Assembly (NCBI RefSeq): GCF_006538165.1
Contig: NZ_BDLU01000041.1
Location: 1 to 57,669 of the forward strand
Origin: Komagataeibacter diospyri
Lineage (GTDB): Bacteria; Pseudomonadota; Alphaproteobacteria; Acetobacterales; Acetobacteraceae
DNA: 57,669 bases
Direction of reading: 5' to 3'
Shown: in pieces, positions 9,281-18,673 of the stretch
Layout: each line of letters begins with the position of its first letter
Numbering within the stretch: position 1 is the first letter of the stretch
Notes under the pieces: generated by a model
What the model was told of the DNA's origin: nothing
The model's database searches: none
The model's input: the letters and a program-made list of their open reading frames with translations, nothing else
Position numbers and translations under genes: made by a program

Positions 9281-9462
9281 GATTGCTGCCTCTGGCCTGT
9301 CATGGCCTTTGTTAAAGACCTTTATGCAAATCGTTCATAGGTCCGCAATTTCCAACCACGTTCCCGGTGTTTATTCCAACGGGGATACCTTGTACAAGAG
9401 CCTGTTATCGATAACAACCTCCAACGCAACGGGTGCCATGCCGATTGCACAACGGGATTTTC

Positions 9463-10902
9463 ATGTTACCATTTCAGGTTCTGGCATCTTTTATTGTTAT
9501 CGTCTTCCTGACGCCAGCTATTGAATACGCTGTCGTAATGCCACGAGCAGAGCGACGCCTGTCGACACGTCGCTGGTTGCTGGACGTTTTATGCAGCATG
9601 GTCGCGTATGGGGGATGGCTGACCCTGACCGGAAGCCTCCCGATTGCTACCATCATGGTCTTGACGCTCATGACCGTTACGGTCGTGGCATCGAACATCA
9701 AATTCCGTGTGCTGGGTGAACCCCTGCTGTTCAGTGACGTTGTGGTTGCCCGCAGCTTTCTGCAGCATCCCAAATTCTATCTTTTTTCCATTCCCCTGAC
9801 CGGGCGCATCACCCTTCTGGCGATCAGCATTGCAGCCCCGGTCCTGCTGTGGATCTATTCTTCAGCCGCACTGTTGCCCCATCTGGCAGGTGCCGGGATA
9901 TTGCTGCTGGGGGGGCTGCTGCTATGGCTCCGTTCACCGCGAACACTCGCACCAACCCCGGATATTGAACGTGATGTCGTGCTACTGGGCCTGCCGGGAA
10001 GTATTATAATGTACTGGCGACAATGGCGGGCGAGCGCCGACCTCTCATCCCCTGCCCCACTTCGCGGCAGCCCTGCCTATGATCAGATCGTGATCATTCA
10101 ATGTGAATCGTTTGCCGACCCGGCACGACTGAATCTGCCAGCCGACATAGCCCTCCCGGTGATGCCGGGTCTGAAGCGGGCCTATGAAATCGCCTCCCAC
10201 CGGGGACCTTTATCCGTAAGTGGATTTGGCGCCTATACCATGCGTTCGGAATATGGCGTTATTTTCGGGCAGGAAGAACGCGACCTTGGTTTCCGGCGTT
10301 ATGACCCTTTCCTGACTGCAGAACGCGAACGCGCGCATGCCATTGGCAACCGACTGAAAACCATAGGGTATGACAGCACGTTCATCCACCCACATGACCT
10401 GCGATTCTATAATCGTGAAACGCTTATGCCAGCCATGGGCTTTTCCCGCCTGGTCAATCCTGGACCACATATCCCGACACCGGACATGCCCTATTTTGGC
10501 GATGTCGCATTGGGACAGACACTGGTGGACATGATGCACCAGGTCACCACACCATCATTATTCTATACCGTCACCATGGAAAACCATGGGCCGTGGCCAA
10601 CCGGTGCGGATAGACAGACCCCCTTGGAACACTATCTGCGGCATGTGCAGAACAGTGATCAAATGCTGCTGGACCTGATTGAAAACATGTCAGCCAGGGA
10701 TTCCAGGACATTGCTGATATTTTTTGGCGATCATCGCCCATCAATCACGGGCATCGTCACGCCGTCGCCCATACGCGACGTACCGTACGTCGCGATTTCC
10801 TTTCCGCTGCAAGACAAGGCAGCACCTCAGACCCCTGCGGCCCTTACGCCAGCCCAGCTCAATCATCTGATCATTGAAATGTCAGTGCGCTCATCGCCCT
10901 GA
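9463..10902 (+). CDS. LTA-synthase-like sulfatase-fold membrane transferase
   Basis: 479 residues from ATG 9463 (a GTG at 9433 is in frame). About five hydrophobic segments fill the first 190 residues, followed by a periplasmic alkaline-phosphatase-fold domain of the LTA synthase / MdoB group: IVIIQCESFADP with a metal-binding Glu, SGFGAYTMRSEYGVIFG carrying the probable Thr nucleophile, TMENHGPWP, and FFGDHRPS with the Asp-His metal pair. Family members transfer phosphoglycerol or phosphoethanolamine from phospholipid to a glycan. In this locus the likely acceptor is the capsule or its anchor, but that is inference. It is convergent with the hydroxylase gene, 20 bases away. Confidence 0.8.
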   Translation: MLPFQVLASFIVIVFLTPAIEYAVVMPRAERRLSTRRWLLDVLCSMVAYGGWLTLTGSLPIATIMVLTLMTVTVVASNIKFRVLGEPLLFSDVVVARSFLQHPKFYLFSIPLTGRITLLAISIAAPVLLWIYSSAALLPHLAGAGILLLGGLLLWLRSPRTLAPTPDIERDVVLLGLPGSIIMYWRQWRASADLSSPAPLRGSPAYDQIVIIQCESFADPARLNLPADIALPVMPGLKRAYEIASHRGPLSVSGFGAYTMRSEYGVIFGQEERDLGFRRYDPFLTAERERAHAIGNRLKTIGYDSTFIHPHDLRFYNRETLMPAMGFSRLVNPGPHIPTPDMPYFGDVALGQTLVDMMHQVTTPSLFYTVTMENHGPWPTGADRQTPLEHYLRHVQNSDQMLLDLIENMSARDSRTLLIFFGDHRPSITGIVTPSPIRDVPYVAISFPLQDKAAPQTPAALTPAQLNHLIIEMSVRSSP

Positions 10903-10921
10903 ACACTGCCCCATCAGTGGG

Positions 10922-11542
10922 TCAGTTACGATCACATTCCGTATGGCAGACCTTGTCCAGAAATACTGCCGTAATCGCATAATTGGCATCGGTCTGCCGG
11001 TAATGGTGATTGATGTGATGGATCTTGATCTTGCGCAGCAGAGGAAAACGCATGGGAAACTGATGGCATGAATAATGCACCGTGTCGTATGCCACATACC
11101 CACACAGAAAACCGGCGGCTACCGCCCCACCAACACCATAGCCCATGGACCAGACACATCCGCCCCAGATCACCAGCGCCAGCGGCAGGGAGACGCTCAG
11201 CGGCATCAGGTTACGCAAGGGATGGTTGGGCTGCTCATGATGATTGCCATGCATCACGAAAACCATTGACTGGATGAATGCCGATTTTGCCTGAAAATGA
11301 AATAGGAAACGATGCATCAGATATTCAAAGGGAAACCATACCACAAACCCGATCACGCAGTACAGGGCCATCATCTTGATCGAGACAGCCATCCGCCACG
11401 CGAAGAACAGGGCGGCAAACAGTATGATGCTCCAGACAACGACAAACGCACTGAAGGAAAGCAGCGTCAGGGATTCCATTACAGGATTTTTGAACAGGCG
11501 AAGGGGGGCCTCTTCCTTCATCCTACGCTTCTGCTGCATCAT
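10922..11542 (-). CDS. Fatty acid hydroxylase / sterol desaturase superfamily membrane protein
   Basis: 206 residues with about four transmembrane segments and the complete set of iron-binding histidine motifs: HRFLFH, HGNHHEQP, HYSCHQFP and HHINHH. Families with this pattern are di-iron enzymes that hydroxylate acyl chains or desaturate lipids; the short form and the HGNHH spacing recall fatty acid 2-hydroxylase-like proteins. GAGGG lies six bases before ATG 11542. It stands between capsule genes, so modifying the lipid anchor of the polysaccharide is a possible task, though general membrane lipid hydroxylation would fit equally well. Confidence 0.82.
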   Translation of the reverse strand: MMQQKRRMKEEAPLRLFKNPVMESLTLLSFSAFVVVWSIILFAALFFAWRMAVSIKMMALYCVIGFVVWFPFEYLMHRFLFHFQAKSAFIQSMVFVMHGNHHEQPNHPLRNLMPLSVSLPLALVIWGGCVWSMGYGVGGAVAAGFLCGYVAYDTVHYSCHQFPMRFPLLRKIKIHHINHHYRQTDANYAITAVFLDKVCHTECDRN

Positions 11543-12219
11543 GGTTACCCTCGAACATTCCCATCTGGCATGAATGCGTATCCCTGCCTCAACGACCCAT
11601 TATAGACAACTTATTTCAGAGGTGCAGCCCTGCCATTCCACTGCAAGAAAGTCTTTTTTATTAATCTGTGGCAAGTTTCTCAAGTTATGCGATTTCCCTG
11701 TCCATATCGCGTCATATATGGGGACGGATCCGGCTGTTGTCCATCTCAGAAGGCAGGCACCTATCAATAAGAATTTTTCCAATTCCTACTCTTTAAATGC
11801 ACTTTCGGACTACCATTCATCAGAGTAACAGCAATTCTGCGGGAAGGTTTCATACCCGTCCGGATAATCCCCCCACCCTTCCTGATCGCGACATGGGTAT
11901 CATGATATATCCATCAATGACTGTATGGTCCAATCTCATTTTCCCAAACCGTCGAAACAGAATTCATCAACCTATACAAAACCACATTCCGTGGGGTCAT
12001 AAACTTTTACTATACGATTGTGATACCAGAAAAAGTAAGCATATTATATATATTCCGTTTGGGGCTATAATATGTACTATAAATCCATTTTTCTTATAAT
12101 ATTATTTAACAATTTATTACATTTTTAATGATTGTCCTCTGCGCGCAGAATCGGACCTGCCACCGTTTCCAGAAGACCCTCACCATGAACCATGGCCCCT
12201 GATCCATGGTTCATGATGT
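11543..12219. other. AT-rich intergenic region with a 12-bp hairpin
   Basis: No convincing gene in either strand. The right part (about 12000-12130) is strikingly AT-rich compared with the flanks. Next to the 3' end of the following minus-strand gene, CATGAACCATGG at 12184-12195 and CCATGGTTCATG at 12204-12215 make a perfect 12-bp stem with an eight-base loop, a likely transcript-end hairpin but without a T-run. Confidence 0.5.
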
Positions 12220-13461
12220 TCATTTTAGACGTTCAGGAAAAAGCTTACACAAATACGCATGGAATGTGCGTAAACGCCCGATCTGCGCGGACTCCGTAAA
12301 TTCCTGCGCCCGTTCCAACCCGGCATGACGCAGTTTTTCCATTTCTGGCGCATCAGGCTGCATTTGATCCAGCCATTCAATCTTGCTGGCAATATCCTGC
12401 GTATCATAAGGATCCACAAGCATGGCCGCGCCACCCGCGATTTCCTCGGTCGCCCCCCCGCGAGATGTCATGACCGGGACACCCAGCGCCATGGCCTCGA
12501 TAATAGGCAGGCCGAACCCTTCCGCCAGAGAGGGAAAAACGAGGGCATGGGCATTCGCCAGACTGCGCAGCAGGGAATCCCGGCCACACCATGGCACGCG
12601 GATAATCCGCTGACGCGGCGTGCGGGGACGGAAATCGGGCATATCATCACCGTCCGGTCCCAGCAGCACCAACGGCCGCTCTGTGGCGCTGGCTGCATGG
12701 GCATCCACCAGCCGTTCGATATTTTTACGCTTTTCCACCCGGCCGATACAGATAAAGCAGCCTGCGGGCGCCACTACCGGAGCCGTTGTCAATTGCTGGC
12801 GTTCGGCTACCGTCACACCCGCAAGCTGATAGAGATTGATGACCTTGCCAGCAGGGACACCAAATATCTCCCTGATCTGCTGCCTGACCGTTTCTGAAAC
12901 CGTCACCACGACATCCGCCCGGGCAACCAGTTGGGTCAGCATCTGCTGCAGACGCTGGGGGTTGATCCCGGTCAGATGCGGGTGTGTAAGGGGAATCAGG
13001 TCATGGATCGTCACGATGTTGATCGTATTTTTCACCACGATCGGCAGTGGATAGGTCCAGAACATGATGTCCGGAAGCCGCTGGCTACGCAGAAACAGCA
13101 GACGCTTGCATATCCTGAAGTGAATATGAGCCACCCTGTAGATATCCGAAATATAGGGATAGGGTTCAGCTGATGACTGCTGATAGTGGCTACGGATTAT
13201 CTGAACGGGCAGGCAGGCCCGCAGGAACCTGGTCAGTCGCCGCCATCCGGTATCGGGATGCTGCTGGGTGCCATCATCCGGGTCATGGTCCCACAGATAT
13301 TGTGTGTGAAATCCCATACGGGTCAGGCATGCCTCCACCCCCTGCACGTAGGTTGCAACGCCAGTGCCACCTGATCTGCCCATGTTCCTGCTATCCAGCC
13401 ATATCGTGGGAGCAGCCGGTAGGGGGCGGTCACTATTTTCAGGATGCGGAAAAATGGTCAT
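12220..13461 (-). CDS. GT4-family glycosyltransferase (first of a tandem pair)
   Basis: 413 residues from ATG 13461 (a TTG 18 bases upstream is in frame). GT-B fold: the N-terminal domain has SGGTGVATYV for acceptor or phosphate contact and IVTIHDLIPLTHP; the C-terminal domain has FICIGRVEKRKNIERLVDAH and the nucleotide-sugar block FPSLAEGFGLPIIEAMALG with the EX7E glutamates. It probably adds a hexose or deoxyhexose to the capsule repeat unit in the cytoplasm; the sugar cannot be told. It is the last gene of the minus-strand capsule run, 143 bases behind its neighbour. Confidence 0.88.
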   Translation of the reverse strand: MTIFPHPENSDRPLPAAPTIWLDSRNMGRSGGTGVATYVQGVEACLTRMGFHTQYLWDHDPDDGTQQHPDTGWRRLTRFLRACLPVQIIRSHYQQSSAEPYPYISDIYRVAHIHFRICKRLLFLRSQRLPDIMFWTYPLPIVVKNTINIVTIHDLIPLTHPHLTGINPQRLQQMLTQLVARADVVVTVSETVRQQIREIFGVPAGKVINLYQLAGVTVAERQQLTTAPVVAPAGCFICIGRVEKRKNIERLVDAHAASATERPLVLLGPDGDDMPDFRPRTPRQRIIRVPWCGRDSLLRSLANAHALVFPSLAEGFGLPIIEAMALGVPVMTSRGGATEEIAGGAAMLVDPYDTQDIASKIEWLDQMQPDAPEMEKLRHAGLERAQEFTESAQIGRLRTFHAYLCKLFPERLK

Positions 13462-13604
13462 GAAAGATGCGGTTGCCAATCACGCGTGCGTCACAAGCGG
13501 GAGATGCGGCGCGGGATAACCCCACTCGCTCCTGTACCCGGAAAAGAATATACGCCAGTTCCTGCACAGCTATAAACGATCCGGACGCATGCACCGGTCA
13601 GGGA

Positions 13605-14852
13605 TCAGGACCCGTGCCGTCCGTCTGATCGAAAAAATGCTGCCGTCTCGTCAACAACGGCAATGCCTGCCGCAACCTGACGGGGCCAGTTGAACAGGTT
13701 CATGCGCGCCGTGCGTGCTGGCCCCCTGTGTGCCAGACTTTCCGCGACCATGGCGTCAATGGCCCCCCGCCATGCCGGGCCGTCGGTCGGATCAAGATAT
13801 GTTGCATCCGCGCCCGCCACCTCATGGAATACCGGAATGTCGCTGCAGATGGCCGGGGTACCCAGAACCAGGGCCTCGGCCAGGGGAAGTCCGAACCCCT
13901 CGGAAAAGGAGGGAAACAGCAGCCCCAGCGATCCCTGCAGCAGACCGACGACTTCGGGGTCCGACAGGTCGTTATATTCCAGCACATTGCCCTGCAATGC
14001 CGGGCAGCGTTCCAACATGTCGAGAACGTTTTCGTTTTCCCAGCCACGGCGCCCGACAAGGATCAGACGTGGAGTGTCCTTTCCCTTTTCTTCGGCCATG
14101 GTACGCCACAAGTTCAATAATAACAGGTGGTTCTTTCGCGGCTCAATGGTTCCCAGACACACAAAATACGGCCTGCCATCATCCGGCAGGCGCGATGGTG
14201 TCCCGTCAGGCGACTGGGAAAGCTGCAAATGCAGCCCATGGGTTACGACATGCACATGGCCTTCGGCAGGGCGGCCTTTGACATACGGTGCAAGCGAACG
14301 GGCTACGGCTTTGGCCGGAACGATAACGCCGGCGGCAAGACGCGCTACTGTTTCCATTCGCCGGGTATGACGTTGCGGTTCACCCGGCCGGGCATATTCG
14401 GGAAATTCCATGGGAATGAGATCATGCACCATCGGCACGAACAGGCTGCCATGACGGGACAGGAACGTCTCGATTGCCCGCGGGCGCGTCAGGTGATGAT
14501 GCGACACCAGAAGATAGACACTGTCGCCCCGGTACCGGGGCATCGTCCAATGCGATAGCAGCACTGACTGCAGCAGGCGCTGCGCCATGCGGGGCAGCCG
14601 GTCGCGCAATGCGATATCGCCATCCCAGACCTGTCCCATCATATGCAGGAAATCACGCACGGCCTGCATCCGCAGCGTACCTATGATACCGACCGGATGG
14701 AAAGCGACAAAGGTCAGACGATACGCCTCATTATGCAGCAGGTAATGGACGTATTCATATTCGACACGGTCAATCCCGGTTGGAATCGGGTTCCGCGCCC
14801 GCGAAAGCAGGCGGGAGACATCCATGAAAATATGCGGAGCGTCGTCCATCAT
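13605..14852 (-). CDS. GT4-family glycosyltransferase (second of a tandem pair)
   Basis: 415 residues from ATG 14852 (TTG at 14861 and ATG at 14849 are alternatives). The opening IFMDVSRLLSRARNPIPTGI followed by DRVE is typical of a GT4 subgroup seen in polysaccharide loci; LVPMVHDLIPMEFPEY, YFVCLGTIEPRKNHLLLLN and FPSFSEGFGLPLAEALVLG complete the GT-B fold with the EX7E motif. It begins only 15 bases after the kpsS stop codon, so the two are probably co-transcribed. Its similarity in layout to the next gene suggests an old duplication or two linkages built in sequence. Substrate unknown. Confidence 0.88.
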   Translation of the reverse strand: MMDDAPHIFMDVSRLLSRARNPIPTGIDRVEYEYVHYLLHNEAYRLTFVAFHPVGIIGTLRMQAVRDFLHMMGQVWDGDIALRDRLPRMAQRLLQSVLLSHWTMPRYRGDSVYLLVSHHHLTRPRAIETFLSRHGSLFVPMVHDLIPMEFPEYARPGEPQRHTRRMETVARLAAGVIVPAKAVARSLAPYVKGRPAEGHVHVVTHGLHLQLSQSPDGTPSRLPDDGRPYFVCLGTIEPRKNHLLLLNLWRTMAEEKGKDTPRLILVGRRGWENENVLDMLERCPALQGNVLEYNDLSDPEVVGLLQGSLGLLFPSFSEGFGLPLAEALVLGTPAICSDIPVFHEVAGADATYLDPTDGPAWRGAIDAMVAESLAHRGPARTARMNLFNWPRQVAAGIAVVDETAAFFRSDGRHGS

Positions 14853-14867
14853 CGTGATCAATCAGTG

Positions 14868-16160
14868 TTAGTGAGAAGAACGTGCATCAAGATGCGAGAT
14901 GGTGAACACCTTCCCGTCCTCTGGCGGGGTCGTACGATTGATCCGCCTGAGCGTTCCCTGCACCAGTAACTGTAGCCCTTCACGAGAAAAGAAACCGCCC
15001 TCGATCAGGCAGCGATCAATCAGCACGCGCCGGAAATCCTCGAATGTAACGGGATCTGGTGCCGTGGGCGCGCCCCAGAAATGGTCCAGTGTTCCCTGAT
15101 CGGTAATGCCCGGCAGATCGTAAATCGCCTGTCCCAGCGTAATGACCGGGACATTGCAGATCAGCGCAAGCGTACCCGTGGTGCTGTTGATGGTCACCAC
15201 GCCTTTCGCTGCCCGGACCATCTGGGCGATATCACCACTTTCCAGATAGCGCACGCGATCCGCAATTCCCAGCTTACGCGCGGTCGCCTGCACAAGGGCA
15301 TTCCAGTCCTTGACCCCATTATCCAAGGGATGTTCTTTCACCAGCAGGTAAAGATCCCTGGGCGCATGCCGCGCAAAGGATTCCAGCACGACATGGATTG
15401 CCCCTGCTATGCCATCAAAATCCGAATGCAGCCGGATCTGCGCATCGGCATCCAGCTGAAGCGGAAATAGCATGTAAGGCAGGTTGTTATCCGCCACTTC
15501 CGCCAGAATCTGTTCCGTGCGTTCCCGCGCCGCATCACGATGATACAGACGCTTGAGCCACCCGATCCCTTCCGTCCACGGATGCCACGGCCGGTAATCA
15601 TGCCAGTTCTTGAAATACCGCCGCGTCAGCAGATCAGCCGCGTTATAGGCCACGGCTTCCAGCGCCCGCCGCCGGAACGAGGACGGAACCTGAGCATGTG
15701 GCTGCAGGGGCGGAAGACGGGCAGCCTGTTCGTGATACCAGGCCGGATCACGAGGCAGGGATGAATGGCCATTGACCCCGTCAAGTTCCAGCGTCACCCA
15801 GTCAGGACGGATGTAGCCTTCTTCAAACACATAAACCCGTATGCCACGCTTGACACATAACTCCGTCGCCTTACGGTGCAGTGGACGACAGTCACCAAAC
15901 AGCATGACATCGGTAATACCGTACCGGGTCAGGACATTCGTCAGAAAGTCAGGCCATTCGTCCATGCTGCCTGTAAAATTGATTCCATTCGGCAGACGCC
16001 AGAACAGTTGATCGCCACCGTTGAAATTGATCTTGTAGACTGCATATCCGGCCTTACGGAATGCTTTCCCAATTTCATGGAAAAAAGGCCCCATCAGTCC
16101 CTGAAGCAGCAAAAAACGACGGGAAGAGGTTACAGCATTGTTTTGTGAAATGTCAGGCAT
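14868..16160 (-). CDS. kpsS: KpsS-like capsule Kdo transferase
   Basis: 430 residues of the capsule-synthesis (KpsS/LipB) family. KpsS adds the first beta-Kdo residue to lyso-phosphatidylglycerol, starting the linker on which the capsule is exported. Family motifs are present: LLLQGLMGPFFHEIG, NFNGGDQLFW, MLFGDCRPLHR, VYVFEEGYIRPDWVTLE, LFPLQLDADAQIRLHS, LLVKEHPLDNG and TINSTTGTLALICNVPVI. Length agrees with the family (about 400). ATG 16160 is preferred over the overlapping GTG 16163. The gene leads a pair with the GT4 gene at 13605-14852 and works with the kpsC homologue at 7598-9280. Confidence 0.9.
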   Translation of the reverse strand: MPDISQNNAVTSSRRFLLLQGLMGPFFHEIGKAFRKAGYAVYKINFNGGDQLFWRLPNGINFTGSMDEWPDFLTNVLTRYGITDVMLFGDCRPLHRKATELCVKRGIRVYVFEEGYIRPDWVTLELDGVNGHSSLPRDPAWYHEQAARLPPLQPHAQVPSSFRRRALEAVAYNAADLLTRRYFKNWHDYRPWHPWTEGIGWLKRLYHRDAARERTEQILAEVADNNLPYMLFPLQLDADAQIRLHSDFDGIAGAIHVVLESFARHAPRDLYLLVKEHPLDNGVKDWNALVQATARKLGIADRVRYLESGDIAQMVRAAKGVVTINSTTGTLALICNVPVITLGQAIYDLPGITDQGTLDHFWGAPTAPDPVTFEDFRRVLIDRCLIEGGFFSREGLQLLVQGTLRRINRTTPPEDGKVFTISHLDARSSH

Positions 16161-16631
16161 CACATATCAGTCTGTTCAAGCTTGACAGGCATGCCAATTC
16201 CTTTGGGAGCAGGACAGCGCCGATACGGACCGCCGACCTTTGTTTAAGGTTACAAAGTCGCACAGATATATGAGGAACAATGGTACAAGCATATGGCAGT
16301 GATATGTTTTATCAACGGGCCAGAGCTTCGCTTTCGGTATAATCCAGTCAGACCGCCACCCGTTCAAGGGCCAGACAGACTGTTTCCCGTGGAAAATGAC
16401 AAAGGCGCACGGAAAGATATGCGAAGAATGCTGACTTTCCATGCTGTTGATCTACCTGCCACTCCCTGCCGTTCTGTTCTCGTAGCGGGCTATTTTAGAG
16501 TATGGGGGATTAGAAAACAAATCCTATCTTATTTATGGGACACTCTGGCACGCCACCCTTTCCGGGTATACAGCAGACAAAAATCTGTTTTAAATAGTAT
16601 TTTAGGAATAATTTCTTTTGTTGTCTGGAAT
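16161..16631. other. Intergenic region between kpsT and kpsS
   Basis: A gap of 471 bases inside the minus-strand capsule run. Open frames on both strands here lack recognisable features and I do not call them. The gap probably carries a separate promoter for kpsS. No clear element was identified. Confidence 0.45.
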
Positions 16632-17279
16632 TTACAGGGAATGGTATAAATCAATTCCCTCCTGAACGGATGCACATTCTATCATTTTCCGATCATGTAT
16701 TACGGCGCTTCTGTCGCATATTTCTTTAATAAAATTCATATCATGCGAAACAATTATCAATGCACGATCCGCACGCTTGATAAACAGTTCCTGTCGGCAC
16801 CGTTCATAAAACCGGGCATCACCAACCATGATGACTTCGTCAATCAGATAACAGTCAAATTCGATCACGACAGACAGGGCAAAGGCAAGACGCGCGCGCA
16901 TACCGGAAGAGTACGTTTTTACCGGATCCATAAGCTGCTTGCCCAGTTCGGCAAAATCATCGACATATTTCCGCGTCTTCGGATAATCGAGATTATAGAT
17001 CCTGCAAATAAAGCGCAGGTTATCCAGCCCGCTCAGGCTCCCCTGGAATGCCCCGCCGAAAGCAAGAGGCCATGAAATTGACATGGTACGTTCGATACGC
17101 CCCGATGTCGCCAGTTCAACGCCCCCGATGATTTTGATGAGTGTTGATTTCCCGGCACCATTACGGCCTAGAATACCAAGCTTTTCGCCCTTTTCGACCT
17201 GTAGGTTGACACCGTCAAGGATACGACGCTTACCGTGCTCGACATGATATTCCTTAACGATATCAATACAACGTAACAT
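16632..17279 (-). CDS. kpsT: Capsular polysaccharide ABC transporter ATPase, KpsT type
   Basis: 215 residues (ATG 17279; an in-frame ATG at 17294 would add five). Walker A is GRNGAGKS, the Q-loop region reads MSISWPLAFGGAFQGSLSG as in KpsT/BexA/CtrD, the ABC signature is TYSSGM, Walker B is CYLIDE followed by GDARF, and the switch region is IIVSHDMNFI. These are KpsT-type rather than Wzm/Wzt O-antigen features, since the C-terminal sugar-binding domain of Wzt is absent. It lies 82 bases after the kpsE-like gene and should pair with the distant KpsM at 551-1351. Confidence 0.93.
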   Translation of the reverse strand: MLRCIDIVKEYHVEHGKRRILDGVNLQVEKGEKLGILGRNGAGKSTLIKIIGGVELATSGRIERTMSISWPLAFGGAFQGSLSGLDNLRFICRIYNLDYPKTRKYVDDFAELGKQLMDPVKTYSSGMRARLAFALSVVIEFDCYLIDEVIMVGDARFYERCRQELFIKRADRALIIVSHDMNFIKEICDRSAVIHDRKMIECASVQEGIDLYHSL

Positions 17280-17361
17280 ACTGACTTTTCCCATTGGTCC
17301 GGTGACTGATACGCCGCACCGGACCGGTCATGACGACCGGCCCCATCATGAATGACATGAA

Positions 17362-18546
17362 TTACCGCAGGTTACGTTCCCGCGCGCCCGAAATCAGCAA
17401 TTTACCCATTACATAAAGGCCAAGTGTCGAAAAGAACACGATTACGAGAACGATTATGTTACGGGGATATGCTGGCCAGTCAGCTGCATTGGGCTGCGCC
17501 ACTTCATCGACATAGATCATCTGCTGGTTGGCCTGCTGCTTGGCCACTTCCAACGATGCGACATCACTGAGCAGGATACGCTGCTGCATATCACGCTGCA
17601 CCATCAGATCTTCGTACCCGGTAATCTTTGGAACAAGGGATTCATCCGAACCCGTAATCTGGCTGCCCGATTTCTTGATCTGGTCGGTCAGGATGTCAGC
17701 CTGCCGCTGGTAGGCTGCGATCAGCGGACTGCCGGGGGCTGATTTCTGCAACTGGTTCAGCTGCATGTTCGTCGACGTAAGCATATTCTGCAGGCTGGTC
17801 ACAAAATTGACCATCGGGACAGATTGCCGCATGGGGTCGATCAACGCGACCTCATTCCGGTATTCGGCCAGTTTGTGGTTGATATCACGCAGCCTGGCCT
17901 CAGCTGCCTGCACTTCGTTCGCAGAGGCACGAATCAGATTTTCCCGCTGCCTGCGATTGATCTCATTCACCAGATTCTCACCGGCATCCAGCAGCGCACG
18001 CGCAATCCTCTGGGAATCTTCCGCACGGAAAGTACGGACGGTCAGGATGGAAATGTTCGTTTCCGAATCCTGCTCTACCAATACATGCCATTGATAGTAG
18101 AGGTAAAAATGCTCGAAATTCCGGGGAAGCGCAAAAAACGGATACCGTGCAAAAAAGTCGGCTTCCGGCCGCGAATATACATCCAGCAGGTTATTATGCT
18201 TGATCAGCAGTTCTGCGGCATCGCGTGACTGGATATAATCCTGCACCACGTATGTATTTTCAGATGTCGCGCCGCTGCCACTGGATTGCAGGATATTGCT
18301 CAGCGAAATACCGGACTGCCCGGATCGTCCACGCACGACAAAATGCGCTTCGGATATATACTGCGGCGTTGCAATCAACGTCAGGTAAAGAAAGACCAGA
18401 AACGTCGGCGCAATGACAAAGATCAGGAATGGCGTATGGTTCCGCACCAGATTACGAAACCAGTTTAAAACCCGCGTCAGAAAGGATTCATCGTCACGAT
18501 TGTCATGGAACCGATTTTCATCCTGATTATATACCTCAATATTCAT
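17362..18546 (-). CDS. kpsE: Capsule export inner-membrane protein, KpsE/BexC/CtrB type
   Basis: 394 residues from ATG 18546 (ATG 18600 is an alternative). One membrane segment near the N-terminus (FLIFVIAPTFLVFLYLTL) and one near the C-terminus (IIVLVIVFFSTLGLYVMGKL) flank a long periplasmic coiled-coil region, the layout of PCP-3 proteins. PQYISEAHFVVRG opens the Wzz-like domain and the proline-rich PNAADWPAYP precedes the second membrane helix. Such proteins bridge the ABC exporter to the outer-membrane channel and lack the cytoplasmic kinase of Wzc. It follows the kpsD-type gene by 127 bases. Confidence 0.9.
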   Translation of the reverse strand: MNIEVYNQDENRFHDNRDDESFLTRVLNWFRNLVRNHTPFLIFVIAPTFLVFLYLTLIATPQYISEAHFVVRGRSGQSGISLSNILQSSGSGATSENTYVVQDYIQSRDAAELLIKHNNLLDVYSRPEADFFARYPFFALPRNFEHFYLYYQWHVLVEQDSETNISILTVRTFRAEDSQRIARALLDAGENLVNEINRRQRENLIRASANEVQAAEARLRDINHKLAEYRNEVALIDPMRQSVPMVNFVTSLQNMLTSTNMQLNQLQKSAPGSPLIAAYQRQADILTDQIKKSGSQITGSDESLVPKITGYEDLMVQRDMQQRILLSDVASLEVAKQQANQQMIYVDEVAQPNAADWPAYPRNIIVLVIVFFSTLGLYVMGKLLISGARERNLR

Positions 18547-18673
18547 GACATGCAGGCCCGATCCAGCGTACGACCAGCAATAATTTCCGAACCATACCAA
18601 ACAGCAGACAATTTTACCGTAGGATCCACAACAGACACACGACCGAAGCCTTTATGTTTCAAAAATTGATTCA

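Noticed and set aside
16293..16649. Plus-strand open frame in the kpsT-kpsS gap
   Set aside because: No ribosome site, no domain, and mixed composition; not called.
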